This document shows positions 1 through 8,842 of a stretch of DNA of 34,058 nt, one piece after another; position 1 is the first letter of the stretch; each line of letters starts with the position of its first letter. This DNA comes from Candidatus Burkholderia humilis. GTDB lineage: Bacteria; Pseudomonadota; Gammaproteobacteria; Burkholderiales; Burkholderiaceae. Where the stretch lies: contig LFMX01000048.1 in the NCBI GenBank assembly GCA_001184405.1, positions 1 to 34,058 on the forward strand, read 5' to 3'. The notes beneath the pieces were generated by a model that searched no databases, was not told where the DNA came from, and saw only the letters and a list, made by a program, of their open reading frames with translations. The translations under genes were made by a program, and so were the position numbers.

Positions 1-74
1 TAAAACACATCGCGCCCGTCCCCCAATCATCGAAGTGACGATGTGCGCATAACGAATCGGTAGTGGAGGAGTAC

Positions 75-931
75 ATGGAAGGCTTTGTCACCGACTGGCT
101 CAATCTCGTATTGCGCTGTCTGCATGTCATCGTGGCGATCGCGTGGATCGGCGAATCGTTCTACTTTGTTGCGCTCGATAACAGCCTGAAACCGCCCACG
201 GATCCGAACGCGCGCCGTCGCGGCGTGTTCGGCGATTTCTGGCGTTTGCGGGCCGCGCGGTGTATCTGATCACCGGCGCGATGATCGCGACGATCATGTA
301 GGCGAATGTGTTCTCCGTCATCATTCTGGGCCAGCGCAAGATGGTCGCGTCGATGTTGAAGGGCGAAACGCCGAACGCGATCTACGGCAAGCGCGGCAAG
401 CAACGCTCGGTGCACAACACGTATTTCACGCTACCGGTGGTGTTCGCGATGCTCTCGAACCACTGCGCGATGACCTACACGCACAAGTTCAACTGGCTGA
501 TTCTCGTGCTCATCATGTTGGCCGGCACGCTGATCCGTCAGTTCTTCGTGATGCGCCATCGCGGTCAGGTGCTGTGGTATATGCCGGTCGCAGGTCTGGT
601 GCTGGTGCTCGGCGCATTTGCCTGGACAATGCCTGCACCGACCGTCGCTGTGGCGCAGGCCGCGGGCGCACCGGCCGTCAAGGTCGCCGATATTCAGCCG
701 ATCATCCAGCAGCGTTGCGCGACCTGCCACTCCTCGCATCCGACAATGATGGGCAGCGCACCCGCCGGCGTCTTGCTCCTCGATACGCCCGCCGAGATCA
801 AGCAGAACGCGCAGCGTGTGCATCAGCAGGCGGTGACGCTCAAGGCGATGCCGCTCGGCAATGTCACGCAGATGACGGACGCGGAACGGCAGAAGGTGGC
901 GGCGTGGTTCAATGGTGGCGCGGTAGAGTAA
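75..931 (+). pseudogene. puuD: Urate hydroxylase PuuD, internally deleted
   Basis: PuuD is a membrane urate oxidase (urate to 5-hydroxyisourate) with an N-terminal membrane domain and a C-terminal cytochrome c domain. The start at 75 follows a GGAGG-like site at 65-69 and gives a typical N-terminus (IAWIGESFYFVALDNSL). After GDFW near 240 the reading jumps to a different frame and resumes at a much later part of the family sequence (AGRAVYLITGAMIATIM), so roughly 100-120 residues are missing. An in-frame TAG sits at 299-301, where the family usually has a residue before ANVF, probably TGG to TAG. Downstream the frame is clean to 931 and carries the haem motif CATCH (about 716-730). The missing block includes much of the membrane domain, so this is a dead gene. 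It is the first step of the ureide pathway encoded in this region. Confidence 0.9.
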
Positions 932-1013
932 GGCAGGAAAGGCGTCCGCTACGCCACAGCTTCGCAAGCGCAACGATCGAATCGTGCGCCCGACGCAAAC
1001 GATCGATGGCAAG

Positions 1014-1038
1014 AGTCCCGCCCGATGGTCGGGACTTT
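1014..1038 (+). terminator. Candidate terminator downstream of puuD
   Basis: A 7-bp perfect stem, AGTCCCG/CGGGACT (1014-1020 and 1030-1036) with a 9-nt loop, is followed by only three T residues. The position about 80 bases after the puuD stop fits a rho-independent terminator, but the U-tract is short. Confidence 0.45.
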
Positions 1039-1177
1039 CGCACTGGACACTCGATTCCGGCGAACAGCTCCCAAAACGACCGCAAGAAATCTTAAAAATA
1101 CGAGAGTTATCCTATTTGCTAGGGGGCGGGCTCGGCATAACCTTTCGACCCACTCATAGTACAAGGTGATGACCATG

Positions 1178-1816
1178 ATGCACCGCTTACCCCTTGCAAC
1201 GCCTTTCCGCGAGACAAACCAGGCGTATTTGGAGCAGGTCTTCCACCACCGATCAGATCGAGCAGATTATCGCGTTGGGTGAATCCAGACCGATGCAGGA
1301 AGCTGCCCTGGAGCAGTCTCAAATATAGATAACGCAATCCGCCGTACCGACGTCGCGTGGATTCGGCCCGGCGAGCAATCGAAATGGCTCTATGAAGTTC
1401 TTGGGCGTGTCACGGCGGAAATCAACGCTCGCTGTTTCGGGTTCGACTTGACGGAGTTCGTGGACTCGCTGCAATACACCGTCTATCAGGGCTCAACGGA
1501 GACACCCGGCCACTACGGGTGGCACGTCGACATGTTTAATGGAACCGCTGCGCCCCGCAAGCTGACGCTCGTCGTTACGCTTTCCGATCCGGACGAGTAC
1601 GAGGGCGGAGACCTCGAAATTATGCATAGTGGCACCCACATCACGCAGGCGAGCAAGGCGCGCGGAACGGTGCACGCATTTCCGGGATGGAAGCTGCATC
1701 GCGTTACACCCGTGACGAAAGGCACACGCCGCACGCTCGTCGCCTGGATCGCAGGACCTGAATTTCGTGAAGCCCTGCTGCGGCCTCGCTTCATGACGCG
1801 GCTTAAGACGCCTTGA
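1178..1816 (+). pseudogene. 2OG-Fe(II) oxygenase, two frameshifts
   Basis: The readable part from about 1322 to 1816 encodes a 2-oxoglutarate/Fe(II) dioxygenase core of the prolyl-4-hydroxylase/PKHD type. It shows the metal pair in GWHVD (about 1518-1532), the distal His in KLHRVTPV (about 1690-1713) and a following Arg expected to bind 2-oxoglutarate. The N-terminal third is split. From ATG 1178 the frame reads to about 1245, moves by one base to a segment ending EQIIALGESRPMQEAALEQ, then returns to the original frame near 1318 (IRRTDVAWIRPGEQ). The two shifts compensate, but the middle of the N-terminal region is garbled and a TAG closes the middle frame at 1326-1328. The substrate cannot be told. 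It ends 11 bases past the stop of the convergent threonine aldolase remnant. Confidence 0.75.
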
Positions 1817-2807
1817 AATACGCCTTCAATTCGCGCAGGAACGTGTCGATTCCCTCGCGCGACACATCGCGATGCGCGCGAATCGCGATGCGTACAGCAT
1901 CTGCACGAGAATACCGCGCTCCTTCAGAAACGCTTCGACTGGCGCGCAATGCGCTGGCGGAATCTTCGCGAACACCATGTTCGTCGCCTGCGATTGCACT
2001 TCGATTTCATCGATCTGCGCAAGCCCGGCCGCCAGCTGCGCCGCGTTCTCGTGATCCTGCGCGAGTGCATCGACATGATGATCCAGCGGCATGTAGACAC
2101 GCCGCCGCGAGCACGCCCGATTGCCGCATGCCGCCACCGAGCACCTTGCGCCAGCGCCCCGCCACGTCGATCAGCGCCTTCGAACCGACGAGCACCGAAC
2201 CGACCGGTGCGTCCAGCCCCTTCGAAAAGCAGATCGAAACGGAATCGAACGGCGTGCACAACGCATCGACCGGTTGATCCGATGCCACCGCCGCGTTGAA
2301 CACGCGCGCGCCGTCCAGATGCGTCGCCAGTTGGCGATCGCGCGCGAGCTGCGTCGCTTGAGTCACGTACGATGCCGGCAGCACCTTCTCGCCGATCGTG
2401 TTCTCCAGCGCCAGCAAACGCGTGCGCGCGAAGTGATTGTCGATCGGCTTGATCGCGGCGGCGATCTTCTCGAGCGGCAGCGATCCGTCGGCCACGTTTT
2501 CGATCGGCTGCGGCTGGATGCTGCCGAGCACGGCCGCGCCACCGCCTTTATTTGTACGTGTGGCCTGTTGCCCGACGATGTATTCATCGCCGCGCGCGCA
2601 ATGCGCCATCAAGGCCGCAAGATTGCTTTGCGTGCCGCTCGGGAAAAAGAGGCCCGCTTCCTTGCCGGTGCGTTCGGCGAGTGTGGCTTGCAGGCGGATC
2701 ACGGTGGGATCGTCGCCCCAGACGTCGTCGCCGACTTCGGCGGCTGTCATGGCGGCGAGCATGGCGTGGCTTGGACAGGTGACGGTATCGCTGCGCAGAT
2801 CGATCAT
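1803..2807 (-). pseudogene. ltaE: Low-specificity L-threonine aldolase, two frameshifts
   Basis: A PLP fold-type I aldolase that would cleave threonine to glycine and acetaldehyde. The start at 2807 gives MIDLRSDTVTCPSHAML, the classic N-terminus. The PLP lysine lies in CFSKGLDAPVGS. The first frame is good to about 2100, where GVLAAAC should continue as VYMPLDHHVDAL but one base is missing. The second frame runs to MLYASR, and a second shift near 1870-1890 is needed to reach the normal ending SREGIDTFLRELKAYF with TAA at 1803-1805. The active-site lysine is retained, but the C-terminal domain would be mistranslated. A homology search of the three-frame composite would confirm it. It lies convergent to the oxygenase pseudogene. 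Confidence 0.88.
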
Positions 2808-2852
2808 CGTTCGTTGAGTCGTCGAGGGAAGAACTTGACATCTTAACGCCAT

Positions 2853-2884
2853 AAAAAAGGACCGGCCAAAGCGCGCCGGTCCTT
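2853..2884 (-). terminator. Terminator of the allA-distal transcript
   Basis: On the minus strand AAGGACCGGC pairs with GCCGGTCCTT around a short loop and is followed by TTTTTT (the A-run at 2853-2858 on the plus strand). It lies directly after the allA stop at 2908, so it should end the puuE-alc-allA transcript. Confidence 0.85.
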
Positions 2885-2907
2885 CTCACATGCCGCAAAA
2901 AGCGCGC

Positions 2908-3408
2908 TTACCGCAGCGCGTCTTCCGTCAGCCACAACGTTTCCGTCAAATCCTGCTCGTTGAGGTTCTTCCCTTCCCCGCCGCGATCCACGATGACGAA
3001 ATCGCTCACCTTGCCCAACGCGAGCAGCGGATGATGCCACACGCCCTTCGCGTAATTCACGCCTTGCCAGCTCTTCGTGACGAACGCGCGAATCTTCGAT
3101 TCGTCGAGATTGCCCGCCGGCGCGACGACGACCAGATACGGCCGGTCATCGAGCGGAATGAAAGCCTGCGAGCCGAGCGGATGCCGTTCCATCATCTTGA
3201 ATTCGTACGGCAACGTGCGCGGCTGGCCGCGAAACAGATTGACGAGCGTATGACCGCCCTCGGTCGTCACATCGACGTTGCAGAGATCGTGAAAGCGCAT
3301 CGTCGTGCCGAGGTTGATGGGGATCTGCTTGGCGCCATCGAGTTCGATGACATCGCCATAAGGCTTGAACGCAGCGCGCGTCAACGGTTCGATAGCGAGT
3401 TTTTTCAT
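2908..3408 (-). CDS. allA: Ureidoglycolate lyase (intact)
   Basis: 166 residues, normal length for AllA, which splits ureidoglycolate into glyoxylate and urea, the last step of allantoin use. The start [18 protein letters not shown] at 3408 is chosen because its ATG overlaps the alc stop by one base (TAATG), a translational-coupling arrangement. Family features are visible throughout, including the cupin-like core ([10 protein letters not shown], then [15 protein letters not shown]) and [12 protein letters not shown] see no lesion. It is the only intact enzyme gene of this ureide cluster. Its upstream partners puuE and alc are destroyed, so its substrate would not be made here unless other copies exist. 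Confidence 0.92.
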   Translation of the reverse strand: MKKLAIEPLTRAAFKPYGDVIELDGAKQIPINLGTTMRFHDLCNVDVTTEGGHTLVNLFRGQPRTLPYEFKMMERHPLGSQAFIPLDDRPYLVVVAPAGNLDESKIRAFVTKSWQGVNYAKGVWHHPLLALGKVSDFVIVDRGGEGKNLNEQDLTETLWLTEDALR

Positions 3409-4303
3409 TATGCGAGCGTCCCGAAGAGACGAAGGCGCGACACGCCGCCGTCGGGATAAATATTGAAGCGCACGTGCGTCACGGGACCGAGTGCTTCGAG
3501 TTCGGATTCGAAGAAGTGCTGCTTGTCCATTTGCAGCTTCTGTTCGCCGAGCAGAACCGGCCAGAACATCGCCTGCGTCACGAGCGAGCTGTCCGTGCCG
3601 CCCGTCACGCGCGCAGCCTGCAGCGAGCAGCGGTCCGGGTAATTGCCCTTGAAGTGCTCGGTATCCACTTCCACTTTCTTGATGATGCCCGGCTGCGCCT
3701 GCGCGACGATACACCAGTCATTGCCCGGCTCGCGACGGCGGCGCGTTTCCCAGCCATCGCCCATGTTCACGCCGCGGCCCGGCATCAAAAGCGTCGACGC
3801 CAAGCCGAAGTGCTGGTTGTTCGTGCCGACCAGATACGCGCCGTTTTCTATCGCGCCGAGATCGACGAGCGTGTTCTTGTCGGCGTTGGTCCAGTCGAGC
3901 TGCAGCTGGCCATACACACGCGAACGTGCGATCCCGCCATCCGGATAAACATTCACGCGCAAATGCGTGAACGGCTGCGCGGCGGTGACATCGAGATAGT
4001 GATGGCTATTTGCCTTGCAGCGTCGTCGACGGGACGATTTCCGTCCATTGCGTCGATTGATTCGGCGCGCCTTCGACCACATGCGCGCCTTCGATCGATG
4101 CCGCCGGCGGGAAATTGCCCATGAAATGGCTCGTATCGACATCAATGCCCTTGATCACGCCCGGACGCGCCAGCTTGACGACGCACCCGTAACCCGTCGA
4201 GCGCTTGCGGCGCGTTTCCCAGCCGTCCATCCACTTGCCGTGATCGTTGAACTTGCCGGGAATGAACACCGCCGGGATTCAGCGTGCGTTCCTTCGGCGC
4301 GAA
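3408..4303 (-). pseudogene. alc: Allantoicase, 5' deleted and frameshifted
   Basis: Allantoicase hydrolyses allantoate to ureidoglycolate and urea. Both repeated allantoicase domains are visible, each with a WETRR motif (GWETRRKR and GWETRRRR), [12 protein letters not shown], and a C-terminal [15 protein letters not shown]. The N-terminus is lost: [11 protein letters not shown] is attached directly to a PuuE sequence ending in YLKDAF (junction about 4301-4312), so roughly 30 residues and the start codon are gone. A shift near 4270-4280 separates LNP from [10 protein letters not shown], and another near 4010-4020 separates domain 1 (TTLQGK) from domain 2 (NSHHYLDV). The stop overlaps the allA start. 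Three independent lesions make it non-functional. Confidence 0.9.
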
Positions 4304-5036
4304 GAAGAACGCGTCTTTCAGATACGAGAAGAAGTGATCGCCCGTATTGAAACCTTGCGGCGTGGCGAAGTGCATGTCGTTGGTATCGAGCGTGTACGGG
4401 ACGATCAGATGCGGCTTCTTCTCGCCGCCCGTCACTTCGACTTCGGTCCAGAACGGCAGATCGTCGCCGTAGTAATCCGAGTCGTACAGAAAACCGCCGT
4501 ATTCCGCGACCAGCCGATGCGTATTCGGACTGTCGCGTCCGGTGTACCAGCCAAGCGGCCGCACGCCGGTCACGCGCTCGATAGCCTCCATACCCAAACG
4601 CATATGTTCGGCTTCACGCTCCGGCCTCATGTCCTGATAGTGAATCCAGCGATAGCCGTGACATGCAATCTCGTGCCCCAATTCGACGAACGCCTTTGCG
4701 AGTTCCGGATGACGCTCCACGCCATGCCGACGCCGAAAATGGCCAGCGGCATGTCGCGTTTCTCGAACTCGCGCAAAATGCGCCACACGCCCGCGCGCGA
4801 TCCGTATTCGTAGATCGATTCCATGCTCATGTGACGCGACGGATAGGCCGCCGCGCCGACGATTTCCGACAAAAACTGCTCGGAGCCCGGATCGCCGTGC
4901 AGCACGCAGTTTTCGCCGCCTTCTTCGTGATTGAGCACGATTGCACGGCGATGCGTGCGCGTCCCGGCCAGTTGGCCTGGACCGGATTGCGGCCGTAGCC
5001 GATCAGGTCGCGTGGATAGTTCGGATCGAGTGACAT
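4304..5036 (-). pseudogene. puuE: Allantoinase PuuE, frameshifted and fused to alc
   Basis: PuuE is the metal-independent allantoinase of the polysaccharide-deacetylase fold (allantoin to allantoate). The start at 5036 gives MSLDPNYPRDLIGYG, the standard N-terminus. One base is missing near 4945-4950 (RIAVQ should run into a VLNHEEGGENCVLHG segment). Another is missing near 4732 (FGVGMA should run into ERHPELAKAF). The sequence then reads GHEIACHGYRWIHYQD and on to QGFNTGDHFFSYLKDAF, where it joins alc. Roughly the last 60-70 residues expected of PuuE are absent. The palindrome at 5073-5084 lies 37 bases upstream of the start and may be an operator. Confidence 0.9.
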
Positions 5037-5072
5037 GGCTTGGCTGTAGAAAGTTGGCGTGGAAAAAACGGG

Positions 5073-5084
5073 ATTGTTGACGAT
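5073..5084. promoter_or_regulatory. Candidate GntR operator upstream of puuE
   Basis: ATTGTTGACGAT is, read on the minus strand, ATCGTCAACAAT. It differs by one base from the near-palindrome at 8589-8600 in front of the GntR regulator gene. It lies 37-48 bases upstream of the puuE start codon, a normal place for a repressor site. That it is bound by this regulator is inference. Confidence 0.5.
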
Positions 5085-5173
5085 TCAGTGTAGCCAAAAG
5101 ACCCGGACGCGCCCATACATCAGGGCAGATAATCCGAGTCACGTCATCGGTATGTGTCCCGGTCGGTTTTCTA

Positions 5174-5905
5174 TCAGCGCGGGCTGAAATCGGCTAGCAC
5201 GCCGTCGTATCGTTTCGCGAGCGGGCGTGCATAATCGCCGCGTTCGATGTGTGCAGCCGCAGCGCCACCAGCGTTTCCGCCCATTTGACCGCCGCCGTCA
5301 CGCCTTTCACTACGGGCGCGCCGATCGCGTCTTCCACTTCGCGGCAGAACTCCGCCATGCCCGCGCAACCGAGCACGATGGCGTCCGAGCCGTCTTCGTC
5401 GAGCGCGCGCCGGCATTCGTCGATGATCGTCTGACGCGCGGGCAAGCCGGGCACGTCGAGCTCGAGCACGGGAACGTCGGTGGCACGGACGTTCTTGCAG
5501 AAGCGCGACATGCCGTATCGCTCGGCCAGATGCCACGCCATGCCGACGGTGCGCTGCAGCGTCACCACCGAAAATCCCGGCGCGATGACGCTCGCCGCAT
5601 GCATCGCCGCGTCCGCGATGCCGATCACCGGGACCGCGCACCAGTTCGCGCGCGGCGTACAGGGCCAGATCGCCGAAACAGGCGATCACGTAGCCATCGA
5701 CGCCCTGCTTTTCGCCCGCTTCCACTTCGGCCAGCAAACCGAGCGACGCCAGCGCTTCGTCGTAATAGCCTTCGATGGAAGGTGGCCCCATCGTCGGGCT
5801 GACCGCGATGATTTCCGTGCCGGGCGGGGTGACTTCCCGGGCGCAGCGGGCCATCGAATCGGTCATGCGTTGCGTCGTATTCGGGTTGATCAGTTTGATG
5901 CGCAT
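5174..5905 (-). pseudogene. Asp/Glu/hydantoin racemase family (probable allantoin racemase)
   Basis: The family includes hydantoin racemase and the allantoin racemase HpxA. In a ureide cluster the latter role is likely, supplying the enantiomer used by allantoinase. The start at 5905 gives MRIKLINPNTTQRMTDSM. Both catalytic cysteines are visible, in VIACFGD and in VLGCAGMAEF. An extra base in the G-run at 5630-5632 (C-run on the coding strand) breaks the gene after AARELVRGP, and the next frame resumes with VIGIADAAMHAAS. A second shift of two bases lies in the TGTGTG run at 5248-5253 (CACACA on the coding strand), before the normal end DYARPLAKRYDG. The first lesion is in a short homopolymer and alone might be a base-calling error. 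The second is a dinucleotide expansion. Confidence 0.85.
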
Positions 5906-5955
5906 TGCTGTTCTCCAGACTGCTTTGGACGGTTCTCTCAGGTTCTGACTATTTT

Positions 5956-7450
5956 TTAGACTTCGCGCTTGCGATCGGCGAGAAAGTAATAGAACACCGC
6001 GCCCAGTCCCGCACCGATGAACCACGAGAAGTTCGCGGCGCCTTCGAGCGACGGCAGCATCACGCAGAGAATCGCGATCACGGCAGCCGGCAGCAGCGCC
6101 ATCACGGCACGCCAATTCACGCCCTTCGAGTACCAGTACTTGCCGGTTTCCGACACGGTGTAGAGATCATCGACGATGAGCTTGCCGCGCTTGACCAGAT
6201 AGAAGTCGAGAATCAGCACGCCATACAACGGTCCGATAAAGCTGCCGAGAATATCGAGCGTGTAGTGAATCACGGCCGGGTTGTTGAACAGGTTCCACGG
6301 CGTGATGAAAATCGATGCCACCGCCGCCAGCATGCCGCCCATGCGCCACGAGATCAGCTTCGGCACGATGTTCGAGAAGTCGAAGGCCGGCGACACGAAG
6401 TTCGCCACGTATGATATCGATAGTCGCGATGGTGAACGTCAGCGCGCTGAGAATCACCGCCGTCGGATGATCGATACGGCCGACCGTTTCCACCGGATCG
6501 GTGATCAGTTGACCGAACACCGGCAAGGTCGCCGCCGTCGTGATGACCGTCACCAGTCACCAGCGAGAACGCCAGGAAGTTGACCGGCAGACCCCAGAAA
6601 TTGCCGCGCTTCACGCTGCGGAAGCTCTTGCCGTAGCGCGAGAAGTCGCCGAAGTTGAGCATCGGACCGGAGAAATAGGACACGACGAGCGAGATCGCGG
6701 TGATCATCACCGGAATCACGTCCATGCCGTGATACTTCACGCCGCCCAGATTGATACCGATATTCTTGATGCCCGCGCGCCACACCATATAACCGGCGAG
6801 CATGAACATCACGACATACACGGCCGGACCGGCGAAGTTGATGAACTTCTTGATCATCTCCATGCCGTGCCAGAACACCACGGCCTGCAGCACCCACAGC
6901 AGCATGAGCTCGCCCAGCCGAGCGCCGACAAGCCGACGAAGCCGTACTTGTGGACATCGGCGTAAGGCAGGAGGCTCGGGAAGAACTTGAGCACAACGAT
7001 CACCAGCGCGCTCGACGCCAGGAACGTCTGAATGCCGTACCACGCCACCGCAATCAATCCGCGAATCACGGCGGGAATATTCGCGCCCAACACGCCGAAC
7101 GTCGCGCGGCACGCGACGGGATACGGCATGCCCGCCACCTGACTCGGCTTGGCGATCATATTGCACAGCAGATTCACAAAGCTGATACCAATCAACAGCG
7201 AAATCAGCACCTGCCAGCTCGTCAGACCGAGCGCGAACAGACTGCCCGCGAACACGTATCCGCCGACGCTGCGCACATCGGACATCCAGAACGCGAAGAT
7301 GTTGTACGCGCCCCACGTCTGATTCTTGAGCGGCGCGAGATCCTCGTTGTAGAGGCGATCGCTGTAGCCGGGCGGCAGACTGGAATCGTGTCCTGACGAT
7401 TCATCGTATTGAGGCAGGGCTGAGCTGCCGGAAGCACTGAACTGGGCCAT
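5956..7450 (-). pseudogene. NCS1-family purine/allantoin permease, three frameshifts
   Basis: A 12-helix nucleobase:cation symporter-1. In this cluster it probably imports allantoin or a purine. The start at 7450 follows a GGAG site and gives MAQFSASGSSALPQ. NCS1 features include LKNQTWGAYNIFAFW and later YFSGPMLNFGDFSRYGKS. Breaks occur near 6915 (SALGW to GELMLLWVLQ), at 6550-6563 and near 6408-6416 (TIATIDI to ANFVSPAFDF). The middle break is an exact 7-bp tandem duplication, TCACCAG twice, which shifts SLVTVITTAATL out of frame. The final segment ends YYFLADRKREV with TAA at 5956. The gene lies between the racemase and gntR, all on the minus strand. Confidence 0.92.
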
Positions 7451-7797
7451 GACGTCTCCTTCGATGGACGGCTTGCGTAATGAAAGACCTGCAAACGCTT
7501 GGGATGACAAGCTTTGATCGGATGCCTTTTCGCTTTCGTTTTCTGAAAAGCGCGGCATTCTTCGGATTTGCGCTACGCCTGCGGCTTATTGGGAAGAGCG
7601 TGAGAAGCACAGGCTCTGCACGCCCGCCGCGCGGCGGTTTTCATTGCTCGCTCGATCGAGCGTCTCGTTCGGTGCGTGCACGCTGCGGTTTTTGCGCGTG
7701 CGTCTATTCACGCGCCCTTGCAACGGGCGCGGTCTCCAAAATACTTAGTTATGCTTTCTTCCATCGATGGCAGGCGTCGCGCCTGCGCATTCTTGAT
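7451..7797. other. Intergenic region between permease and gntR
   Basis: 347 bases without a convincing gene. It must contain the promoter of the minus-strand permease. I see the GGAG ribosome site just before 7450 but no convincing promoter boxes, and no copy of the TTGTC-type palindrome. A GC palindrome at 7624-7637 followed by TTTT (7638-7641) could be a weak plus-strand terminator, but no plus-strand gene precedes it. Confidence 0.5.
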
Positions 7798-8544
7798 CTA
7801 CGCGTCGAGCACTTTCTCGCGCTCGGCCGGTCTTGCGAAAACTTCCTTCAGATCGACCGCGCCGCGGGCGGGCCGCTCCAGCATCTTCAATTCGACATCG
7901 CGCAGATGTTGCGCCATCAGATCGGCGGCTTTGACTGCGTCGCCGGCATCGAGCGCGGCGAGAATGTGCTCGTGATCCTCGAACGAGCACGAACTCTTGC
8001 CGAGCGATTCATACAGCGCCGAAATCAGCGTCGAACGTACGACGAGTCCGGACAGGCATTCGCACAACACGGTATTGCCTGTCAACGACGCGAGTTCGGT
8101 GTGAAACTCGCCGGAAAGCCGAATCCACGACGAAAAATCATGGTTTTCGAACGCGCGGCGTTCACGGCCGATGGTGGCGCTAATCGACTTCAACCGGCGC
8201 ACGCCGTGTCCCTGCGCAATCCGCTCCACCACCGCCAGTTCGATGATGCGACGCATCTCGAACACTTCATGCACTTCCTGCAGCGACGGGCTCGCGACGA
8301 ACGCACCGCGATTCGGCTCCAAATCGACCAGCCGTTCGTTGGCCAATTGCGTGAGCGCCTGCCGAACCGTGCCGCGCTTCACCGCGAAGACTTCGCACAA
8401 TTGCGCTTCGGTCAGCTTCGCGCCCGGCGCGAGACGATGTTCGAGGATCGCGGCGCGGATGTTCTCGGCAATCGACTCGGCATTCGCCCCGCCTATATTG
8501 TCGGCGACAGCGTTCGATGCAGCACTCGGATTGGATTCGGACAT
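7798..8544 (-). CDS. GntR-family (FCD subfamily) transcriptional regulator
   Basis: 248 residues, intact. A winged-helix DNA-binding domain lies at about residues 25-90 (AAILEHRLAPGAKLTEAQLC, then VKRGTVRQALTQLANERLV). It is followed by an all-helical FCD ligand-binding domain whose usual metal-ligand histidines are present in EFHTELA, DHEHILAAL and AQHLRDVE. It is encoded at the head of the minus-strand ureide cluster and is likely its local regulator. Two TTGTCNACAA palindromes lie upstream, at 8589-8600 and 8718-8729, and a related one precedes puuE. That is consistent with autoregulation and control of the degradation genes (inference). Its regulated genes are nearly all broken, yet the regulator shows no lesion. 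The effector is unknown; allantoin or a related ureide is a guess. Confidence 0.9.
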   Translation of the reverse strand: MSESNPSAASNAVADNIGGANAESIAENIRAAILEHRLAPGAKLTEAQLCEVFAVKRGTVRQALTQLANERLVDLEPNRGAFVASPSLQEVHEVFEMRRIIELAVVERIAQGHGVRRLKSISATIGRERRAFENHDFSSWIRLSGEFHTELASLTGNTVLCECLSGLVVRSTLISALYESLGKSSCSFEDHEHILAALDAGDAVKAADLMAQHLRDVELKMLERPARGAVDLKEVFARPAEREKVLDA

Positions 8545-8588
8545 GATGTGCTCGCTTGCATGTTGAGCATCTTAGAATCGATATAAAG

Positions 8589-8600
8589 ATTGTCAACAAT
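8589..8600. promoter_or_regulatory. Candidate GntR operator 1 (gntR promoter)
   Basis: ATTGTCAACAAT has 5-base inverted arms ATTGT/ACAAT. It lies 45 bases upstream of the gntR start in an AT-rich stretch that stands out from the surrounding GC-rich DNA. It matches the general half-site style of FCD-type GntR operators (TTGT..ACAA). Binding is not shown. Confidence 0.55.
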
Positions 8601-8717
8601 TCATTTTAAAAATTGGTGTTGCTTGCGCGTTTTCTCGAAGCGTTGCTCGGCTGCATTTCAATGATGGCAAGGCTTAACGCTAGTTTCCTCATTTTCTGTC
8701 AGCATTGACGCCACTTT

Positions 8718-8729
8718 TTTGTCGACAAT
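8718..8729. promoter_or_regulatory. Candidate GntR operator 2
   Basis: TTTGTCGACAAT contains the perfect palindrome TTGTCGACAA (8719-8728). Its centre is 129 bases from the centre of the site at 8589-8600. The two sites lie in the 298-base gap between ldcA and gntR, which otherwise holds no gene that I can see. Confidence 0.5.
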
Positions 8730-8842
8730 CTTTCGCGTTAAAATGGTGCACTGCATGTTTGTTGATGGAGCATAAAAAAACCGTTAGTTGCGATAGCAAC
8801 GCCAAAATGAGGCGCTCGAATGCGCGCGCCCTGCCCGGCAAA

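Noticed and set aside
1..74. The CACATCG/CGATGTG inverted repeat at 6-12 and 39-45 upstream of puuD as an operator.
   Set aside because: The arms are far apart, the sequence does not resemble the TTGTC-type palindromes, and the window begins here, so context is missing.
7624..7641. CCGCCGCGCGGCGG-TTTT as a rho-independent terminator.
   Set aside because: There is no plus-strand gene before it, and such GC palindromes occur by chance in this composition.
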